Notes: generated by a model not told the origin, from the letters alone. A stretch of 64,000 bases of DNA from Spirochaetota bacterium (GCA_023398165.1 JAEWSQ010000012.1:1-64000), one strand, 5' to 3'. Positions 9,936-19,872 are shown, counted from the first letter of the stretch. A program made the numbers and translations.

Positions 9936-9980
9936 TTGTCTCCTCTTCCAAGTCACTACTAAACTATCACTCTTCCTATA

Positions 9981-11483
9981 TTAGTGAACAAGTTCAAGCG
10001 TTATAAGTATAACATCATTTTCCCGTAAAATCTGACTAATTGTACATTTTTCTTCAGTAACGCAAATGCAGGATTCTATCGGCGGCAGTGCGGATTTTTC
10101 TTTCAAAATCAAAACCTGCTCCCGTGTTAGCTGGCTGCTTGAGCCGTCTTTTAAATAAAATGTGTACGGATCATTATAAGCATACCCGGTTTTATAACGC
10201 AGCATTTTGTAATTACCATTCGGGATTGAACTGATATCAACCTGCATCTGGATTTTCTTGTGAGGAGGAATTTCTTTGTTAAAGAAATCCTGATTATTTA
10301 TTTCTCTGCCCGGATGTATATTCGTGTAGTTCCAGCAGAGAATCTGTACTCCCCCCGAATTATTCCTGCATATCCAACAGCTGTTATTATCCGTCTCAAG
10401 TTCAACCGGTCCTAACGCATGTAAGTATTCATATGCATGGTATGCCGCTTTTTTTACACCCTGATAATTCACAAGTCCGAAGCCGCCGTGAAAAGGTGTA
10501 AACCGGGGGCCGGATTCTTCAAAAATATCGGTAAATACCCAGTACGACATAGAATCCGCATAATCTTCGGACTGTTTAATTTTTTCAAGAATAAAAGGAG
10601 CTTCCACATAGGAATCATGAACCGGATCGCACGGCGTATATGATGAGCTCCACTCAGTATAATGCAGTTCAAGATGAGGCATTGAAGAAGCCAGTATTTC
10701 ACTTTTACTCTTACGAATATCGCGGGCAACGCTCAACTCATCCGGATCCAGCACGGTGCCTGCCGTACCAAACTCATCAAGGAATCCTTCTTTTACACCG
10801 TATGTATGAGTCGTAATAAAATCGAGCGGCACAGCATTATCTTTACAAAACCGTATCATTTCAGGAACCCATGCAGCGCCCGCTGTTGCAGGCCCTCCTA
10901 CCTTATAATCCGGACAAATACTTTTTACAGCACTTGAGGTATACTTGTAGAGCTTAAAATATTCTTCCTGAGTACTTGCCCAGAAACCAAAAAGGTTCGG
11001 TTCATTCCATACTTCAAAGTACCACGATTTTACTTCAGTTTCGGAGTACCGCTGTGTAAAATGGGTTACCAGAGCTGCTATGAAATTCTGCCATTTATCA
11101 TAATCCTTAGGAGGCGTCACATTGCCCTTCCACCAGAAAATTGTCTCTTTCCCGCTTGCCAGAGCAGAGGGCATAAATCCGAGTTCAACAAACGGTTTAA
11201 TGTTAATACTCAGAAGAAAATCAAAAAGGACATCTATGTATTGAAAATTATACTCGCTTTCCCCTTTATTGTTTTCCCTATATACTCCCATATCATCGCA
11301 CAATAATCCGTGCATCCGTATATATTCAAAACCGCACTCTTTTTTAACAAACCGAAGCTGGTCCTGCCAGTCGGCACGGAGCCCTTCATTTGCCCTTCCG
11401 GCTCCTATGCATTTTTTAAACATAGTATTTAGAGACCCTCTTTCTTTATTATAGTCGGCCTTTATTTTAATCTCTGATTTCAT
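9981..11483 (-). CDS. GH39 beta-xylosidase
   Basis: 500 residues, a normal length for GH39. The acid/base Glu is E161 in VWNEPN and the nucleophile is E277 in LHYTEWSSS. These positions agree with the E160/E277 pair known for Thermoanaerobacterium XynB. A (beta/alpha)8 barrel covers about residues 20-340, followed by a beta-sandwich tail. No signal peptide is present, so it is probably cytoplasmic and acts on imported xylo-oligosaccharides. AGGAA precedes the ATG. It is flanked by a YesL-like gene and a binding-protein gene on the same strand and is likely cotranscribed with them. Confidence 0.93.
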   Translation of the reverse strand: MKSEIKIKADYNKERGSLNTMFKKCIGAGRANEGLRADWQDQLRFVKKECGFEYIRMHGLLCDDMGVYRENNKGESEYNFQYIDVLFDFLLSINIKPFVELGFMPSALASGKETIFWWKGNVTPPKDYDKWQNFIAALVTHFTQRYSETEVKSWYFEVWNEPNLFGFWASTQEEYFKLYKYTSSAVKSICPDYKVGGPATAGAAWVPEMIRFCKDNAVPLDFITTHTYGVKEGFLDEFGTAGTVLDPDELSVARDIRKSKSEILASSMPHLELHYTEWSSSYTPCDPVHDSYVEAPFILEKIKQSEDYADSMSYWVFTDIFEESGPRFTPFHGGFGLVNYQGVKKAAYHAYEYLHALGPVELETDNNSCWICRNNSGGVQILCWNYTNIHPGREINNQDFFNKEIPPHKKIQMQVDISSIPNGNYKMLRYKTGYAYNDPYTFYLKDGSSSQLTREQVLILKEKSALPPIESCICVTEEKCTISQILRENDVILITLELVH

Positions 11484-11505
11484 AGAAATTTCCTGTTGAA
11501 AAGCA

Positions 11506-12117
11506 TTATTGTTTTTTTTCTGTTTCCAGAAATATTTTTCTCGATGTGGCGCTTATTGTATAAAAAATTATCATTGGTCCGATTAAAATACAGGGAATAA
11601 GCAGCGCGGTATTCCATGTGAAAATACAAATTTCAAAAACTGTAATAAGAATCAGTATTATAGTTCGCAGGAAAAATTTAAAACTTAATTGTATGGAATT
11701 CAATATCGTGTTCTTTACAGTATTCTCGTACCGGGCTGTTAGCGGATACACATATAAAAATCCTGTGAACACAAGGACTGTACTTATAATGCTTATTATA
11801 AGCAGCACAATTGACGGGGTTTCTGTTTTGGTAACTATCTGATAATCCAGATATAAAGCATACAACAGAACGGCCTGCAAAATCCATATACAGGTGCTCT
11901 TTTTAAAATTCAGTTTAAATTCCTTAAAAAAACTTCTTGCTATATATCCTTCTTCATCAGTCAGCATTTTAAGGAGTACGGAATATGCAGCAGTCGTTGC
12001 TGCTCCAACAGTAATTATCGGGAGACATGAGACAATCCACAATATATTGAGAAGAAGAATATCCAGAAGACGATTAATGAAATTTAAGAGTTTGCTTTTC
12101 TCATTATAATTAAACAC
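11506..12117 (-). CDS. YesL-like (DUF624) membrane protein
   Basis: 203 residues with about five transmembrane helices. The opening LNFINRLLDILLLNILWIVS followed by LPIITVGAATTAAY and the L-x-D-E-E-G-Y-I-x-R-S-F-F-x-x-F motif is the DUF624 signature. These proteins are commonly encoded with LplABC-type sugar transporters and YesMN two-component systems in Firmicutes and spirochaetes; their exact role is unknown. The start is GTG at 12115-12117 with GGGAGGA (12122-12128 on the plus strand) upstream. It lies just after a hairpin that may partly terminate transcription from the binding-protein gene. Confidence 0.82.
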   Translation of the reverse strand: MFNYNEKSKLLNFINRLLDILLLNILWIVSCLPIITVGAATTAAYSVLLKMLTDEEGYIARSFFKEFKLNFKKSTCIWILQAVLLYALYLDYQIVTKTETPSIVLLIISIISTVLVFTGFLYVYPLTARYENTVKNTILNSIQLSFKFFLRTIILILITVFEICIFTWNTALLIPCILIGPMIIFYTISATSRKIFLETEKKQ

Positions 12118-12135
12118 TCATTCCTCCCGTTATGA

Positions 12136-12173
12136 TAAAAAATAAGCTGTCCGTACATCTACAGACAGCTTAT
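12136..12173 (-). terminator. Intrinsic terminator after the binding-protein gene
   Basis: On the minus strand AATAAGCTGT (12164-12173) pairs with ACAGCTTATT (12141-12150) around a 13-nt loop, followed by a run of U (12136-12140). It sits between the solute-binding protein and the YesL-like gene and may lower expression of the downstream part of the run. Confidence 0.7.
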
Positions 12174-12200
12174 TCCATAAAAGATTATATTACAATCCTG

Positions 12201-13928
12201 TTACTTTGCTTTTACAGCATTTTCAGCTGCTGCGCGTTTTGCAACCTGTTTGGCTGTAAATGCCAGACATTCAGAGAAGCCGTAATCATTTGCTTCTTTA
12301 ATCATTGCGGCAACAATTTTATCGTATTCAGCATCTGTCTTAGCATAAATTGCTCTCCAGCTGTTGTTCTTAATGCATTCTGCAACCTGCTGCCATTTAA
12401 CTTTCAAAGTGTCCGGAATCGGGTCTGCGGTAAACATGCTTCCGGGAGAAAGAATGAACTTTCTATTTCCCAAATATTCATCAGCACTGCTTGCCTTTGC
12501 CCATGTTCTCCATGATGCTTCAATTGCTGTTTTGGCAGGAAGTTTTGCCTGTTCCCACTTATTCTTGTTGTAGGGCTCATTTGTTTCAGGATTGGTAGCA
12601 TCGAGAGACCATGTAATATTGTTCATCTGGAAAGAACCATCTTTAAATGTTCCTGTATAAGGAGAAGGCATCTGTGTACCGTTCGGATCAGCCTGTGCGG
12701 TAAGGCCAACTGCAGTTAAGTAGCTCTTTCCTTTTGCATCATAATCCCAGGTAACACCTTTTGGTCCGTACTGTGAAGTAATGAATCCTTCGGGAGTTGA
12801 AAGCCAGTTGATTATTGCCATACATAATTCGGGGTATTGAGTTGTGGCACCGATTGACCATATGCGGTTTGAACCGTATACATTCTGACCGTAGCAGATC
12901 GGAGTTGCTTTTTCAGGAGCTACAGGATACATACCCTTTCCAGCTTCTTTGTGTGCATCGGAGTTGTATGTGCCGCTTCCCATCCAGTTAAAAATATTAA
13001 AGAACGCTGTTCCGTTCTGGAAATCCTCATTCATGCCGTCATATTTCTGTGTTTGTGAATCAGGATCCAATAATCCCTTCTGATATAATTTGTTGTAGAA
13101 TTTCAGTGCTGTTAAATAAGGACCGTTTGCTTCCAGAGCGTCATGATACTTCTGTGTAGAAGGATCATAAAGGCCGAAATCAAGTTCATCGTATCCGTAG
13201 TATGCTGTGGCTGTTGATTTTACGAACATTACCATGTTACCGTCCCAGTCATTGAATAATGAAACACCGTAAGTCGGTTTTCCGTTATCATCGGTGGGGC
13301 ATATTTTCTTCATCTGCTCAAGAACACTTACCATGTCATCGAGTGTTGCGATTTTCGGTTTTCCAAGTTTTTCATACAGGTCAAAACGCAAATCCCAGGT
13401 GTAGAAAAATTCCTGGCGATCTTTTGAAGAAGTTGATACAGCATGACCAAAACCATAGAGATTGCCCTCAGAAATTGATTTGTTTTTTTCAAGAGCATAG
13501 GGCATATTTGCTTTTATATATGCACCGTAGTTATCAAGAAGACCTTCATCTTCCCAGTCAAAAAGCATACCTGTCTTATATGCATTAACATAATCTTCCT
13601 GGTCATTTCCCCAAATTACGATGTCGCCCAAACTTCCTGCTTCCATTCTGGTTTGTAAAATTCCTGAATCCGCAGGCTGACTTATAATGTTGAGTTTTAC
13701 ATTGAATTTTTCAAGCATTACATCTGCGAACCAGCCGGCCTGAAGACCTGAATAATTTGCAAGCTGATCGAATACCTGAAGCGTAACTGTCTCCTTAGGA
13801 ATTACACTGTCCTTAGAAGATGATGCTGGTGCAGTTGTACCTGCATCCCGTTTTCCCGCGGCTGCCAGCGGCAATGCCGATGCAAAAAGCACCAGTAAAA
13901 CCAATGCCGCAATTCTTGTTCTTTTCAT
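12201..13928 (-). CDS. Extracellular solute-binding protein of a complex-sugar ABC transporter
   Basis: 575 residues. A signal peptide (MKRTRIAALVLLVLFASALP, then LAAAGKRDAG) has no lipobox Cys, so it is likely cleaved by signal peptidase I. The body has the family 1 binding-protein architecture with sugar-site Trp residues (WDWDL-like, WSIGATTQYPELCMAIINWL). AAGGAGG lies seven bases before ATG. It follows the two permease genes directly (53-bp gap), so it is their most likely cognate partner. A strong terminator follows. Confidence 0.9.
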   Translation of the reverse strand: MKRTRIAALVLLVLFASALPLAAAGKRDAGTTAPASSSKDSVIPKETVTLQVFDQLANYSGLQAGWFADVMLEKFNVKLNIISQPADSGILQTRMEAGSLGDIVIWGNDQEDYVNAYKTGMLFDWEDEGLLDNYGAYIKANMPYALEKNKSISEGNLYGFGHAVSTSSKDRQEFFYTWDLRFDLYEKLGKPKIATLDDMVSVLEQMKKICPTDDNGKPTYGVSLFNDWDGNMVMFVKSTATAYYGYDELDFGLYDPSTQKYHDALEANGPYLTALKFYNKLYQKGLLDPDSQTQKYDGMNEDFQNGTAFFNIFNWMGSGTYNSDAHKEAGKGMYPVAPEKATPICYGQNVYGSNRIWSIGATTQYPELCMAIINWLSTPEGFITSQYGPKGVTWDYDAKGKSYLTAVGLTAQADPNGTQMPSPYTGTFKDGSFQMNNITWSLDATNPETNEPYNKNKWEQAKLPAKTAIEASWRTWAKASSADEYLGNRKFILSPGSMFTADPIPDTLKVKWQQVAECIKNNSWRAIYAKTDAEYDKIVAAMIKEANDYGFSECLAFTAKQVAKRAAAENAVKAK

Positions 13929-13981
13929 ATTTCCTCCTTCATAAGAAATACATATTATATACGACGGACTGCAGAGGGAAT

Positions 13982-14884
13982 TTACCCCTTGACTGCGCCC
14001 AGCATAATACCCTTCTCAAAATACCTCTGCATAAATGGATACACTATGAGAATTGGAATTGCCGTTACCATTGCAATAGTGTAATTAATTACTTTCTGAT
14101 TCAGCATGCTTTCCATCAATGCCTGACTTATAGATGTTGTACTTGTTGACATGAGCGACTTCAAGTTGCTGGTTGTATTAAGATAAATCCATAACCGGTG
14201 CTGCAGAGTGTAAAGCTCAGGTTTAGCAGGCATTAAGATTAACGAATCCATAAAAGAGTTCCAGTTTCCGACTGCAGCCCATACTGCAATTGTGGCAAGA
14301 ATCGGCTTTGACAACGGTCCTATAATTTTTCTATATATTAGCAGAAAAGAGGCGCCGTCTATTGCCGCGCTTTCTTCAAGCTCAGCGGGAATTGATTCGA
14401 TGTAGGTCTTTACCATTATTATATTAAAGACTCCGACAATACCCGGAATAATATATGCAAAATAATTATTGGTAAGACCGAGCATCTGCATGTTCGTATA
14501 CCACGGAATTATACCGGCATTAAAATACATGGTAATTATCATAAAACGGTACCAGAATTTTCTTTTCCACATTTCTTTTTTTGTCATAAGGTAGCCGACA
14601 AAACCGGATGCAAGAACAGTAAGAAAAGTTCCAATAACAGTTCTCGATACTGATACTCCGAAAGCTCTTGTTAAGTCGCTTACCTGTGCAAGTTTAATAT
14701 AATTCGAAAAATGTATTCCATGCGGAATGAAATTTATCAGTCCTTTCTGCACAAGTCCGTTTTCGCTTATTGTATTTATTAATAGATAGTAAAACGGAAA
14801 AACACAAATTAATGTAAAAAGAAAGAAAAAGGAATTATTAAAAAAATTGAATATTATATCGCCAACTGATTCTTTACGCAGCAT
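13982..14884 (-). CDS. ABC sugar permease, LplC/YtcP type
   Basis: 300 residues from ATG at 14884, preceded by AAGGAG. The longer frame to 14959 would overlap the preceding permease and lacks such a site. Six TM helices are expected. The inner-membrane component motif is present as EESAAIDGASFLLIYRKIIGPLSKP, the EAA loop that docks the ATPase. The C-terminus PFMQRYFEKGIMLGAVKG is characteristic of LplC/YtcP. No ATPase gene lies in the operon, as is usual for this class, which shares a general MsmX-like ATPase. Confidence 0.92.
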   Translation of the reverse strand: MLRKESVGDIIFNFFNNSFFFLFTLICVFPFYYLLINTISENGLVQKGLINFIPHGIHFSNYIKLAQVSDLTRAFGVSVSRTVIGTFLTVLASGFVGYLMTKKEMWKRKFWYRFMIITMYFNAGIIPWYTNMQMLGLTNNYFAYIIPGIVGVFNIIMVKTYIESIPAELEESAAIDGASFLLIYRKIIGPLSKPILATIAVWAAVGNWNSFMDSLILMPAKPELYTLQHRLWIYLNTTSNLKSLMSTSTTSISQALMESMLNQKVINYTIAMVTAIPILIVYPFMQRYFEKGIMLGAVKG

Positions 14885-14894
14885 GATCTTCTCC

Positions 14895-16355
14895 TTATAC
14901 AATGCTTGTTCCGCGGATAATTTTTGAAATTGAATTAGCCGCAAACAAAAGGCAAACACTTACAATTGATTTCACCATTCCGACTACAGTAGAAAGAGGA
15001 ATAAGGCCCTGCCCGATGCCTAACTTGAATACATACAAATCTAAAACAGTAATGGCCTGTGTGTTAGTTGCGTTTTCAAAAACTAAATACTGCTCCATAC
15101 CGTTATTGAGAATTCCTGCAATTGAAAGCAGCAGAAGAACCATATACGTCGGTATTAATTCGGGAACAGTTATATGCCACATCTTTTGAAAACGCCCGGC
15201 TCCATCAACGGTTGCAGCTTCATACAGCTGCTGATCAATCCCGGTGATTGCAGCTAGATACATAATTGCACCCCAGCCCAGTCCTTTCCAAATTCCCCAT
15301 CCGAGCATTTTAAGCCAGATATGCTCGCTTCCCATGAGCATGTTTTGCCCTTCTGCCCAGATGCCGCTATTAACCATGAGACTGCTCACAAAGCCGTCGG
15401 TACTGAAAATACAAAAGGCAACAGCATATACTAAAACCCAGGAGATAAAGTTTGGAATTGTTGTCAGCGTCTGAACAAATCTTCTTGCTCTTACGCTTTT
15501 CATTTCTGAAAGAAATATTGCAAACACCATCGCAAACCAGCTTGTTGCAATTCCGAGACCGCTCATTGCAAGCGTATTCCTTAGCGCTCTCAAGAGATCC
15601 CGTCCGGTTGCAGGTGTTTCAAAAATAAAAGTAAACCATTTAAAACCTACAAATTTTTCGAGCGACAAAGATCCCCCCGGCTTGTAGTCAAAAAAGGCGT
15701 ATCTCCAGCCCCATAATGGGAGATAAGAAAAAATAAAAACGAGGGCAACAAAGGGAAGGAGAAGAAGGAATAATTCCATGGAAGGTTCCATGTAGTACTT
15801 TTCATCTTTTTCAGGAGCTGGTGTTGTTCTTAATCCTGCAAAAACAGATACCAAAGCAATAAAACAGACCGCAAGCAAAAACCAGATGCTTGAAGGCTCA
15901 AGAGGTTTAGACCTTGAAACATCAGAGTTAACTAGAAGATCCGTATATGAGAAGTAAATACCGCAAAGCCCGGCCAGCACAAGAATTATACCGGCAAGTG
16001 CAAGGATAAATCCTGTTCTTTTACATTTATTATTTCCAATGGAAAAAACGGCACCGGCAGCTGAAATTATAATGCCAATACATGAAACCATACTCGAATA
16101 GAAAAGAAGAATCATAGTGAATTCATCTATCCAGCCTTTGTCGAAAAGACGGGCCATATCTGCAGTGACGGTTTTATACACAAATCCGGAAGTGAATAAA
16201 GATATATTACGGTTTATAAGCTGACTTATTCTCGCCGGATTCACTCCGGGTAAAAAGACGCAAACTAACAATAATGCAGCACTGATCCGCATTACAATCA
16301 TTACAATACGGTTAAAACTGCTTATATTTGCACTAAAAGGCTTATCATGCATCAT
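14895..16355 (-). CDS. ABC sugar permease, LplB type, with an extra N-terminal membrane region
   Basis: About 486 residues from ATG at 16355 (GGAG ten bases upstream); an ATG at 16394 has no ribosome site. The C-terminal 300 residues are a standard LplB permease: LPFVALVFIFSYLPLWGWRYAFFDYKPGG, then the EAA loop YEAATVDGAGRFQKMWHITVPEL. The first 190 residues add about four hydrophobic helices (near IVMIVMRISAALLLV, FTMILLFYSSMVSCIG, TGFILALAGIILVLAGL, IWFLLAVCFIALV) that the family normally lacks. It is the first gene of the transporter group and lies 84-120 bp after the response regulator gene. Confidence 0.88.
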   Translation of the reverse strand: MMHDKPFSANISSFNRIVMIVMRISAALLLVCVFLPGVNPARISQLINRNISLFTSGFVYKTVTADMARLFDKGWIDEFTMILLFYSSMVSCIGIIISAAGAVFSIGNNKCKRTGFILALAGIILVLAGLCGIYFSYTDLLVNSDVSRSKPLEPSSIWFLLAVCFIALVSVFAGLRTTPAPEKDEKYYMEPSMELFLLLLPFVALVFIFSYLPLWGWRYAFFDYKPGGSLSLEKFVGFKWFTFIFETPATGRDLLRALRNTLAMSGLGIATSWFAMVFAIFLSEMKSVRARRFVQTLTTIPNFISWVLVYAVAFCIFSTDGFVSSLMVNSGIWAEGQNMLMGSEHIWLKMLGWGIWKGLGWGAIMYLAAITGIDQQLYEAATVDGAGRFQKMWHITVPELIPTYMVLLLLSIAGILNNGMEQYLVFENATNTQAITVLDLYVFKLGIGQGLIPLSTVVGMVKSIVSVCLLFAANSISKIIRGTSIV

Positions 16356-16414
16356 CAGATGGTATCTCCAAAAAATAGAGTAAGATTCTTGCATGATCAG
16401 TTTAGCATTCGTAT

Positions 16415-16432
16415 ACGGTTTAAAAAAACCGT
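16415..16432. repeat. Short inverted repeat before the permease operon
   Basis: ACGGTTT (16415-16421) and AAACCGT (16426-16432) with a 4-base spacer lie between the response regulator gene and the first permease. It could be an operator for the regulator or a weak hairpin. The T-rich flank is on the plus side, away from the genes read here, so a terminator role is unlikely. Confidence 0.35.
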
Positions 16433-16478
16433 TGTTTTTAGTACAATTGTCTTAAAAAATTAGAGTTAACTTTAGAGG

Positions 16479-17987
16479 CTAAGTATCGTCATCGCTGCCC
16501 GTTTTAAATTTTTTCGGCGTCATGTTTGTATGCTTTTTAAATTTAAGGAAAAAGTAATCTGTATTTGAGTAACCGACAAGTTTTGATATCTGATAAATTT
16601 TTAAATCAGTATTTTTAAGCATTTCTTTCGCAGCTTCTATCCGTATTACATCAAGATAGGTGTTAAAGGGAACGCCTGTATGTTCTTTAAATTTTTTCCC
16701 CAAATATGCGCTATTGCAGTTAAACAGCTCTCCGAGAAGTTCGAGTTTCAAATCCTCTTTGAAGTTATTTTTAACATACTGTAGTACCTTCAGAATAGTG
16801 GAATTCGCGGTATTAGACGAAAAAGATTCAGCAAGACTGTTGACAAAGTTTCTCACAATATCAAAAACTTCAAAAAAATAATTTTTTGTCATTACAATGT
16901 TTACTAGATCGAGAGCGGGAACGGTGCTTAATTCTTTTTCGGGATACTTAGCAGAAACGGCATTTTGAAGTTCAACAATGAAAGCGATGCAGATTTTTTT
17001 AACCTCATCGCTTTCATTGTGGTTTAGCTGAAGGTTTTTCTCCTCGTCATCAAGCAGCGCCTCAATCTTTTTCAAATCATAAATCTCAATGCAGGATAGT
17101 ATTTCACCGGTACGTTCGATTAAATGCTGGTCTGTGTTATTCTGCCTCACATCATCTTTAGTTATAAAATATTTTTCACTGAAAAAAAACAGCGACGGCA
17201 GAAGATTTTTTGCCTCATAATAAGAGTCCAGCAGCCCTTGCGCGCCGTAATACTTACCTCCCGCAGAAGCCATGGGGCCCGCAAGATTCTCGGGATCGGA
17301 AGAGGCAAGCTTTTGACAGAACCTTGTAACGTGCCGCAGCAGGTTTTCGGTGTTTTCATTTTCCGCAATAAGCACGAGAGCACCGTCATGCTGAAACGTC
17401 ATATGATTCACAAGCGACATCGCATCCCCTGCTTTTACTTCAAGTTCAGATATTCTTTTTTCATGGCCGCATAAATCCGGATGAAACAGGACAATTTGAA
17501 AATCTGACTTATCTTTTGCATCTTCTGTATCAAGAACCCGGTGAGCAATAAACATTTTTGTAAGCTTCTTCTTTCTCTCAATGAGTCTTGTCTCATCCTG
17601 CATATAGGATTCGCTGATAATATACTCGGCTATTTCCTGCACCTTTTCTTCAAGCAGGTCTTCATCAATCGGTTTAACAAGATAACCTTTTGCGCCGTAA
17701 TTAACAGCACTCTGAGCATATGCAAAATCAGAGTATCCTGAAAGTATGAGAAACTCCGGTTTGTGCTCTGCATTGCTGAAATGCTTCAGACAGTCAATCC
17801 CGGAAAATCCGGGCATTTTAATATCAAGTAAAACTAGATGAGGTTTCAATTTTTCAATTTTTTCAACTGCCTCTTCTCCCGCTGCAGCTTCCCCGCATAT
17901 TTCAAACCCCAGTTTTTTCCAGTCAATTATTGTTCTAATACCTTTTCTCACAATATCTTCATCATCAACAATTAATAACTTTAACAT
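16479..17987 (-). CDS. Response regulator with AraC-type DNA-binding domain (YesN type)
   Basis: About 502 residues from ATG at 17987 with GAGGAGG upstream; the frame extends to 18011 without a better site. The receiver domain (1-120) has the acidic pair in VDDED, phospho-acceptor Asp55 in LVLLDIKMPG, and Lys in YLVKPID. A long linker of about 250 residues follows. The C-terminal two-helix AraC domain (about 400-502) contains the recognisable KMLKNT-like, YQISKLVGYSNTDYFFLKFKKHTNMTPKKF signature in two parts. It pairs with the kinase gene 19 bp upstream. By analogy with YesN it should activate the adjacent sugar transporter and glycosidases. Confidence 0.93.
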   Translation of the reverse strand: MLKLLIVDDEDIVRKGIRTIIDWKKLGFEICGEAAAGEEAVEKIEKLKPHLVLLDIKMPGFSGIDCLKHFSNAEHKPEFLILSGYSDFAYAQSAVNYGAKGYLVKPIDEDLLEEKVQEIAEYIISESYMQDETRLIERKKKLTKMFIAHRVLDTEDAKDKSDFQIVLFHPDLCGHEKRISELEVKAGDAMSLVNHMTFQHDGALVLIAENENTENLLRHVTRFCQKLASSDPENLAGPMASAGGKYYGAQGLLDSYYEAKNLLPSLFFFSEKYFITKDDVRQNNTDQHLIERTGEILSCIEIYDLKKIEALLDDEEKNLQLNHNESDEVKKICIAFIVELQNAVSAKYPEKELSTVPALDLVNIVMTKNYFFEVFDIVRNFVNSLAESFSSNTANSTILKVLQYVKNNFKEDLKLELLGELFNCNSAYLGKKFKEHTGVPFNTYLDVIRIEAAKEMLKNTDLKIYQISKLVGYSNTDYFFLKFKKHTNMTPKKFKTGSDDDT

Positions 17988-18030
17988 ATGTCCTCCTCTT
18001 TCAGTATTCAAAAGAATCAGTACAAAATAA

Positions 18031-19863
18031 TTACCGTTCCTGCATTTGAATATGTTCCTTATAAGTCAGAGGCAAACGTATTGTGATTACTGTTTCCTCG
18101 CCCTCTTTACTCTCAATACACAAACCGTATTCCATACCATAAAACAATTTAATTCTCTGCTGTACATTAATTAAACCGATCGAAGAACTGATATCCTCTA
18201 TCGAATCAATCATAAGTTTTTCTCTAATCTTTGAAAGCTCTTCAGATTTGATTCCGTTTCCGTTATCTTTTATTTCAATGCAGAGGTTTTCTTTCTCTCC
18301 GTTTTTTTCCAAACTGATAGTTATATAAATAAAACCGCCCTTCAGCTTTGATTCCAGCCCGTGATTGAATGAATTTTCCACAATCGGCTGGATTAACAGA
18401 GGTAGTACAAATAAATCGCGTATATCGCACAGGCAAATAATATCATAAGAAATCCTGTCTCCAAAACGCACCTGCTGAATATCAAGATAATTACTTATAA
18501 CATCGAGTTCTGAAAGAAGAGGTACTTCCCTGTGTATTACTTCCAGATTGTGTCTCAGAATATTCGCAAGCATCTTAATCGTCTGCGCAACATCGCGGTC
18601 GTCATTGGCAAGACTTTTCATACGTATAGTCTCAAGCGTATTAAACAGAAAATGGGGATTAATCTGACTGGAAAGCATTTTAAACCGTATATCATTCTGC
18701 CGGGAAATAAGCTGCTCCCTTTCCATATTTCTTTTATATACTTCATTAATCAGAGTCTTAATATTTTCGGTGGTTTCAAAAAGCGCATCATAAATTTCTG
18801 CAAACTCGTCAGTCCCCCCGATTGTTCTGCTTATTTTAAAATTATTTTGAACAACTTTCTGTATTTCATTTCTAATACTGTATACTCTATTGCTAATATA
18901 TTTTGAGAATAACAAAATAAACACAATTGAAAAAAGTAATCCGACTCCAAGTACTGAACCGGAAAAAATAAAAACCTGTTTCGTTGTGGTTATAAGCCTG
19001 TTTTTAGGTATTAAATACACTATTTGAAATGTATCGAATAAACCGCGGGAAGCATAAAAAGTTTTAACAAGCGCAGTATACTTTTCTTTTTTCCATTCAA
19101 TATTTTCAAGCATTACAGCATTCTGAGATGATGATATATCAGTTAAAAAGGAAGGCTTAACAAATCTCATCGCTTCGTCCGCACTGTATACTATTGAACC
19201 GTCAAGGCAGATGAGTGTTTCAAATTGCTGATTCGTTAAAAAAGAAATAACTTTCTCATTATCGAGATTTATAGAAATTACTCCGGACAGTTTTTTTGTC
19301 CGCGTATCCCATACGCTTCTCACAAGCGACAAATATGTTTTGGCTCTAATTTCATCCTGCTTGACTGTCCAGAATATTTTTCCTCCAAGCTCAACGGCCT
19401 TCTTATACCAGATGCTTTCCTTCATTTCATCTTCTGTCTTAATGAAATATGAATTATTTAAAAGCGTTTGATTATCTGTATAGTATCGTATGTTTTTTAC
19501 TTCTTTAAAAGATTTCATATAATCATCAAGAAATGCAAGATTAATATAATCATCATACACATATCTGCTGTTGATGTAATATGTATTTGCTATTCTTAAG
19601 AGAACCTCATTAACATAGAGCCTGTCCGAAAGGTCCCCGGCATTTGTAAGTATTGTATTAAAATAGTTTTCAACCTGCACCAGATTTTGTTCTGCCTGTG
19701 TTTTTTCCCAGCTTGACAGTGTGATATATACCTTATAAGACAGGAAGAGAAGAATAATTATCATCGGTATAAAGAAGACTCCGAAATACATGATCAGCAG
19801 TTTTCTTCTCATTTTAAGCGAATTAAAACTTAAAATAATTCTCTTCCGTATACGGCCGTGCAT
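18031..19863 (-). CDS. Sensor histidine kinase, YesM type
   Basis: 610 residues. TM1 is about residues 23-46, an extracellular double-Cache-like region runs to about 285, and TM2 is about 287-310, followed by HAMP. The kinase core is of the His_kinase/LytS class: the phospho-acceptor is H404 in QINPHFLFNTLETI, then the N box (IVENSFNHGLE) and G box (KDNGNGI). GGGGG lies close before the ATG. It heads the unit with the AraC-type regulator and is divergent from the GH3 gene, with only about 64 bp between them. It probably senses an external oligosaccharide or a loaded binding protein. Confidence 0.93.
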   Translation of the reverse strand: MHGRIRKRIILSFNSLKMRRKLLIMYFGVFFIPMIIILLFLSYKVYITLSSWEKTQAEQNLVQVENYFNTILTNAGDLSDRLYVNEVLLRIANTYYINSRYVYDDYINLAFLDDYMKSFKEVKNIRYYTDNQTLLNNSYFIKTEDEMKESIWYKKAVELGGKIFWTVKQDEIRAKTYLSLVRSVWDTRTKKLSGVISINLDNEKVISFLTNQQFETLICLDGSIVYSADEAMRFVKPSFLTDISSSQNAVMLENIEWKKEKYTALVKTFYASRGLFDTFQIVYLIPKNRLITTTKQVFIFSGSVLGVGLLFSIVFILLFSKYISNRVYSIRNEIQKVVQNNFKISRTIGGTDEFAEIYDALFETTENIKTLINEVYKRNMEREQLISRQNDIRFKMLSSQINPHFLFNTLETIRMKSLANDDRDVAQTIKMLANILRHNLEVIHREVPLLSELDVISNYLDIQQVRFGDRISYDIICLCDIRDLFVLPLLIQPIVENSFNHGLESKLKGGFIYITISLEKNGEKENLCIEIKDNGNGIKSEELSKIREKLMIDSIEDISSSIGLINVQQRIKLFYGMEYGLCIESKEGEETVITIRLPLTYKEHIQMQER

Positions 19864-19872
19864 GAAGCCCCC

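Noticed and set aside
11506..12117. YesL-like protein as a transporter subunit
   Set aside because: DUF624 has no EAA loop and the two permeases are already present.
16415..16432. Inverted repeat before the permeases as a terminator of the regulator gene
   Set aside because: The stem is only 7 bp and the T-rich flank is on the opposite strand from the regulator transcript.
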